Shown here one piece after another: positions 62,090 through 64,000 of a stretch of DNA of 64,000 bases (position 1 is its first letter; each line of letters opens with the position of its first letter). The position numbers and the translations under genes were made by a program. Source of the DNA: GMQP-bins7 sp963776565 (GTDB lineage Bacteria > Actinomycetota > Thermoleophilia > Gaiellales > Gaiellaceae); assembly GCA_963776565.1 (NCBI GenBank), contig CAVZNF010000002.1, forward strand, positions 186,001-250,000, written 5' to 3'. The notes beneath the pieces are model-generated. The model had not been told where the DNA came from, did no database searches, and saw nothing but the letters and a program-made list of their open reading frames with translations.

Positions 62090-62209
62090 CGAGCGCGATT
62101 GTCCTCCCGCGGACGTTACGCCTGCAACGTCTCCCCATCCGGCACGACGCGCATGTGGGTGGGTGCCACAGGCGATAGGTCGGCGTGCCAGGTATCACCC
62201 GAAACAGCA

Positions 62210-62626
62210 ATGTCCTCATCGCAAGCCCTGGAGGTGCGCAACGTGGTAGCGGACAACAGAATCTCGGCGGTTCTCTGCTCGACCGATCTGATCAGGAGCC
62301 AAGAGTTCTACGAGCAGAAGGTCGGGCTGAGGTTGTCCCCGGAAACGATCGAGAACCACCTCGTGTTCGAGTGCGGGGATGGCACCACTCTCCTCGTCTA
62401 CGGGCGCGGCAACCCGAACCAAGCCGACCATACGCAGGTGCGGTTCTGGACGAGCGACGTCGCCACCGACGTCCAGGAGCTGAAGAAGAGGGGTGTCGTC
62501 TTCGAGGAGTACGACTTCCCTGCGTTCAAGACTGTCGATTCGATCGGAACGAGTCGCGGCATCGGGAAGTCGGCGTGGTTCAAGGATCCGGACGGGAACA
62601 CGATCGCCCTGTTCGAGCCCGAGTAG
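62210..62626 (+). CDS. VOC/glyoxalase-fold protein, copy 2 (intact)
   Basis: 138 residues from ATG 62210. A single vicinal-oxygen-chelate module: SAVLCSTDLIRSQEFYEQKV at the first strand-helix, GDGTTLLVYGRGN, and the closing WFKDPDGNTIALFEPE with the usual metal-side Glu. It is probably a homodimeric lyase, dioxygenase or resistance-type binding protein; substrate unknown. The block 62162-62626 is a near-exact direct repeat of 53504-53967, including 48 upstream bases. It starts 120 bases from cyclase copy 3, divergent. Confidence 0.85.
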   Translation: MSSSQALEVRNVVADNRISAVLCSTDLIRSQEFYEQKVGLRLSPETIENHLVFECGDGTTLLVYGRGNPNQADHTQVRFWTSDVATDVQELKKRGVVFEEYDFPAFKTVDSIGTSRGIGKSAWFKDPDGNTIALFEPE

Positions 62627-62711
62627 CGTCACTCCCGGATTCCCGAGACAATGAGGGCTGCCACACGGCTAGCCCCTTTCCGTCCGAGCGACCTCGTAGA
62701 TACTCGGAGTC

Positions 62712-63134
62712 ATGGACGCGAGCCGCCCAGGAGCAAACGTCGTGACAGCGGCGACACTGGCACGGTGCTCCGTCTGCGGCGGGGGACTCCCCGAGGTCTC
62801 CGTGCGGATGCGCGACCCCTTCTGCAGTCGAGCCTGCTCAGAGGAGCACCACGGGACTGGAACGAGAGCCAGTCGGGATCGTGCCTCGCAGCAGAGGCTG
62901 GCATACCAGTTGGAGGAGGGCACGGATGCCGCGTCCCTGGAGCTGAGACGAGTAACGGTCGACAACCGCGCGATGCTCATCGCCGAGGGACGCTACGGGG
63001 AGGAGTTCGTGCGGGCTTTCGCCGCGTACCTCATCGCCCACAAGGAGCCGGTAACGACTCCCACCGTAACCTGGTTCTCGTATAGGGCAAGCGGCCCTAC
63101 CATGCGGATCTTCGACGATGACGACATGCCCTAG
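62712..63134 (+). CDS. Small zinc-ribbon-like protein, unknown
   Basis: 140 residues from ATG 62712. The N-terminal half has CSVCGGGLPEVSVRMRDPFC then SRACSEEHHG, two Cys pairs suited to zinc binding as in treble-clef proteins. The C-terminal half (RAMLIAEGRYGEEFVRAFAA, then an acidic FDDDDMP end) matches nothing I know. The frame is clean, with start and stop well placed after VOC copy 2. Confidence 0.5.
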   Translation: MDASRPGANVVTAATLARCSVCGGGLPEVSVRMRDPFCSRACSEEHHGTGTRASRDRASQQRLAYQLEEGTDAASLELRRVTVDNRAMLIAEGRYGEEFVRAFAAYLIAHKEPVTTPTVTWFSYRASGPTMRIFDDDDMP

Positions 63135-63308
63135 GCGACCTTCGTGGTTCGCCTCGCGCTCCTGATCTCGAGCACAGGCGGACCGTCGGTCGGGAGGTCG
63201 ACGTCATCATCAGCCCGGTGAATCGCGTCCAGTCTCTGACGACGTACCTCATCAAGGGGACTCCTCTGCGGCGATCGAGGCTCCACAACCACAAGGGCGA
63301 CCGCATCG

Positions 63309-63931
63309 ATGCCAGAGGTCTCGTGTATCCCGCACAGCGTCGCCACCACGATCTGGCTCAAGCTGACAGGTCGTCGGCCGGAAACACCGTGGCTCGGCTA
63401 CCGGGCCGTGAAATGTCTCGACGAGCTGATCGAGCCGGACTGGAGGATTCTCGAGTTCGGCTTGGCATGTCGACGAGCTGGTTCGCACGACGCTGCGCGT
63501 CCGTCCTCTCTCTCGAGACCGACGACCGCTGGTTCGCGGCCGTCCGCGCACATCTCGAGCGTGCCGGCCTCGAGAACGTGGACTGCCGCCTGTGCTCCGC
63601 GACGGCAGATGGCGACCCCGACTACAGCGGCGCCACCTCGGACCACCGAGGCTCGGCGTTCGACCTCGCACTCGTCGACGGCGCCCGACGAGACCTTGCA
63701 CTGGAGGTCGCGCTCGCGCTGGTGAGGACTGGCGGCTACGTCTTCCTCGACAACACCGACCTCCCCAACGACGACTGCCGGATCGCGGCGGCACGCCTCA
63801 TCGAGGCGTCAGCGCGGGTGCAGGCGTTCAACGACCTGAGCCCAAGCATCGTCATGGTCGACGAAGGAACGCTGGCGCAACTCGCGGAGACGCCGGCCCC
63901 GCTCCGTAGAATCGAGCGGTGCCTCGCCTGA
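63309..63931 (+). CDS. SAM-dependent methyltransferase-like protein (frame break near 63465)
   Basis: From ATG 63309 the frame reads LGYRAVKCLDELIEPDWRIL and EFG. Near 63465 it shifts to GMSTSWFARRCASVLSLETD, so the SAM-binding loop EFGSG-MSTSWF is split by one missing base. Then follow WFAAVRAHLERAGLENVDC and FDLALVDGARRDLALEVALA, a class I methyltransferase layout (often cell-surface glycan modification). It overlaps the next gene, a glycosyltransferase start. Confidence 0.7.
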
Positions 63932-64000
63932 CGGCGATCGTGCCGGCCACGAATTCGCCTCCCACGTTGGCGGCGTGCCTCGAGGCGATCCGGAGCGCCG
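63919..64000 (+). CDS. Glycosyltransferase family 2, N-terminal part only
   Basis: GTG 63919 opens VPRLTAIVPATNSPPTLAAC, the nucleotide-sugar-binding first strand of GT-A glycosyltransferases. The frame is still open at the window edge. It overlaps the methyltransferase-like gene by 13 bases, suggesting a surface-polysaccharide operon continuing to the right. Confidence 0.7.
   Translation, partial: MPRLTAIVPATNSPPTLAACLEAIRSA

Overview
This is a GC-rich chromosomal window that reads as an actinobacterium. The order of the ribosomal and RNA polymerase genes, the short actinobacterial-type EF-Tu and SecE, frequent GTG/TTG starts and a clamp-insert-bearing RpoC fit that. A deep-branching soil lineage such as Thermoleophilia is my inference, not proven. 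The left 25 kb is core genome. On the minus strand, read right to left, it runs tRNA-Met(CAT), rpmG, secE, nusG, rplK, rplA, rplJ, rplL, rpoB, rpoC, then a 6.8 kb interruption, then rpsL, rpsG, fusA, tuf, rpsJ, rplC, rplD. The interruption carries three membrane-anchored GAF/GGDEF-type proteins (only one with an intact GGDEF site), an RskA-like membrane protein and a secreted protein.

From 24.7 to 38.6 kb are accessory housekeeping genes: thymidine kinase; a zinc uptake locus (znuA-znuC-znuB) divergent from a Zur-type regulator with an AT-rich operator between them; an apparent zur-rhodanese-aromatic-lyase-like-amidohydrolase-cysteine-dioxygenase-like operon; a complete osmoprotectant ABC importer; an intact pilin and prepilin peptidase beside broken PilT/PilC pieces; and a geranylgeranyl-reductase-type flavoprotein. 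tRNA-Tyr(GTA) and tRNA-Thr(GGT) close this part.

From the tRNA-Thr rightwards the character changes. An exact 43-bp copy of the tRNA-Thr 3' half sits at 43987-44029, and decayed copies lie at 52114-52154 and 58652-58673. I read 38.7-58.7 kb as a tandem accretion of tRNA-targeted islands. Cargo includes a GmrSD-type (DUF262/DUF1524) restriction protein with an alkyltransferase-like tail, a GntR-LacI hybrid regulator, an M23 peptidase, cyclase/NB-ARC/TPR regulators in three states of decay, a duplicated VOC gene, small proteins of an unrecognised family, and an S-adenosylmethionine hydroxide adenosyltransferase. A roughly 72-nt imperfect palindrome recurs at gene boundaries in this zone, and a second 125-nt structured repeat precedes two small genes. 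No intact integrase is visible.

About twenty reading-frame breaks occur, including one in essential rpoC and one that distinguishes two otherwise almost identical VOC genes. Most are best explained by single-base assembly errors; the pilus and island fragments look like real decay. Broken genes are given over their full span with the break positions stated.
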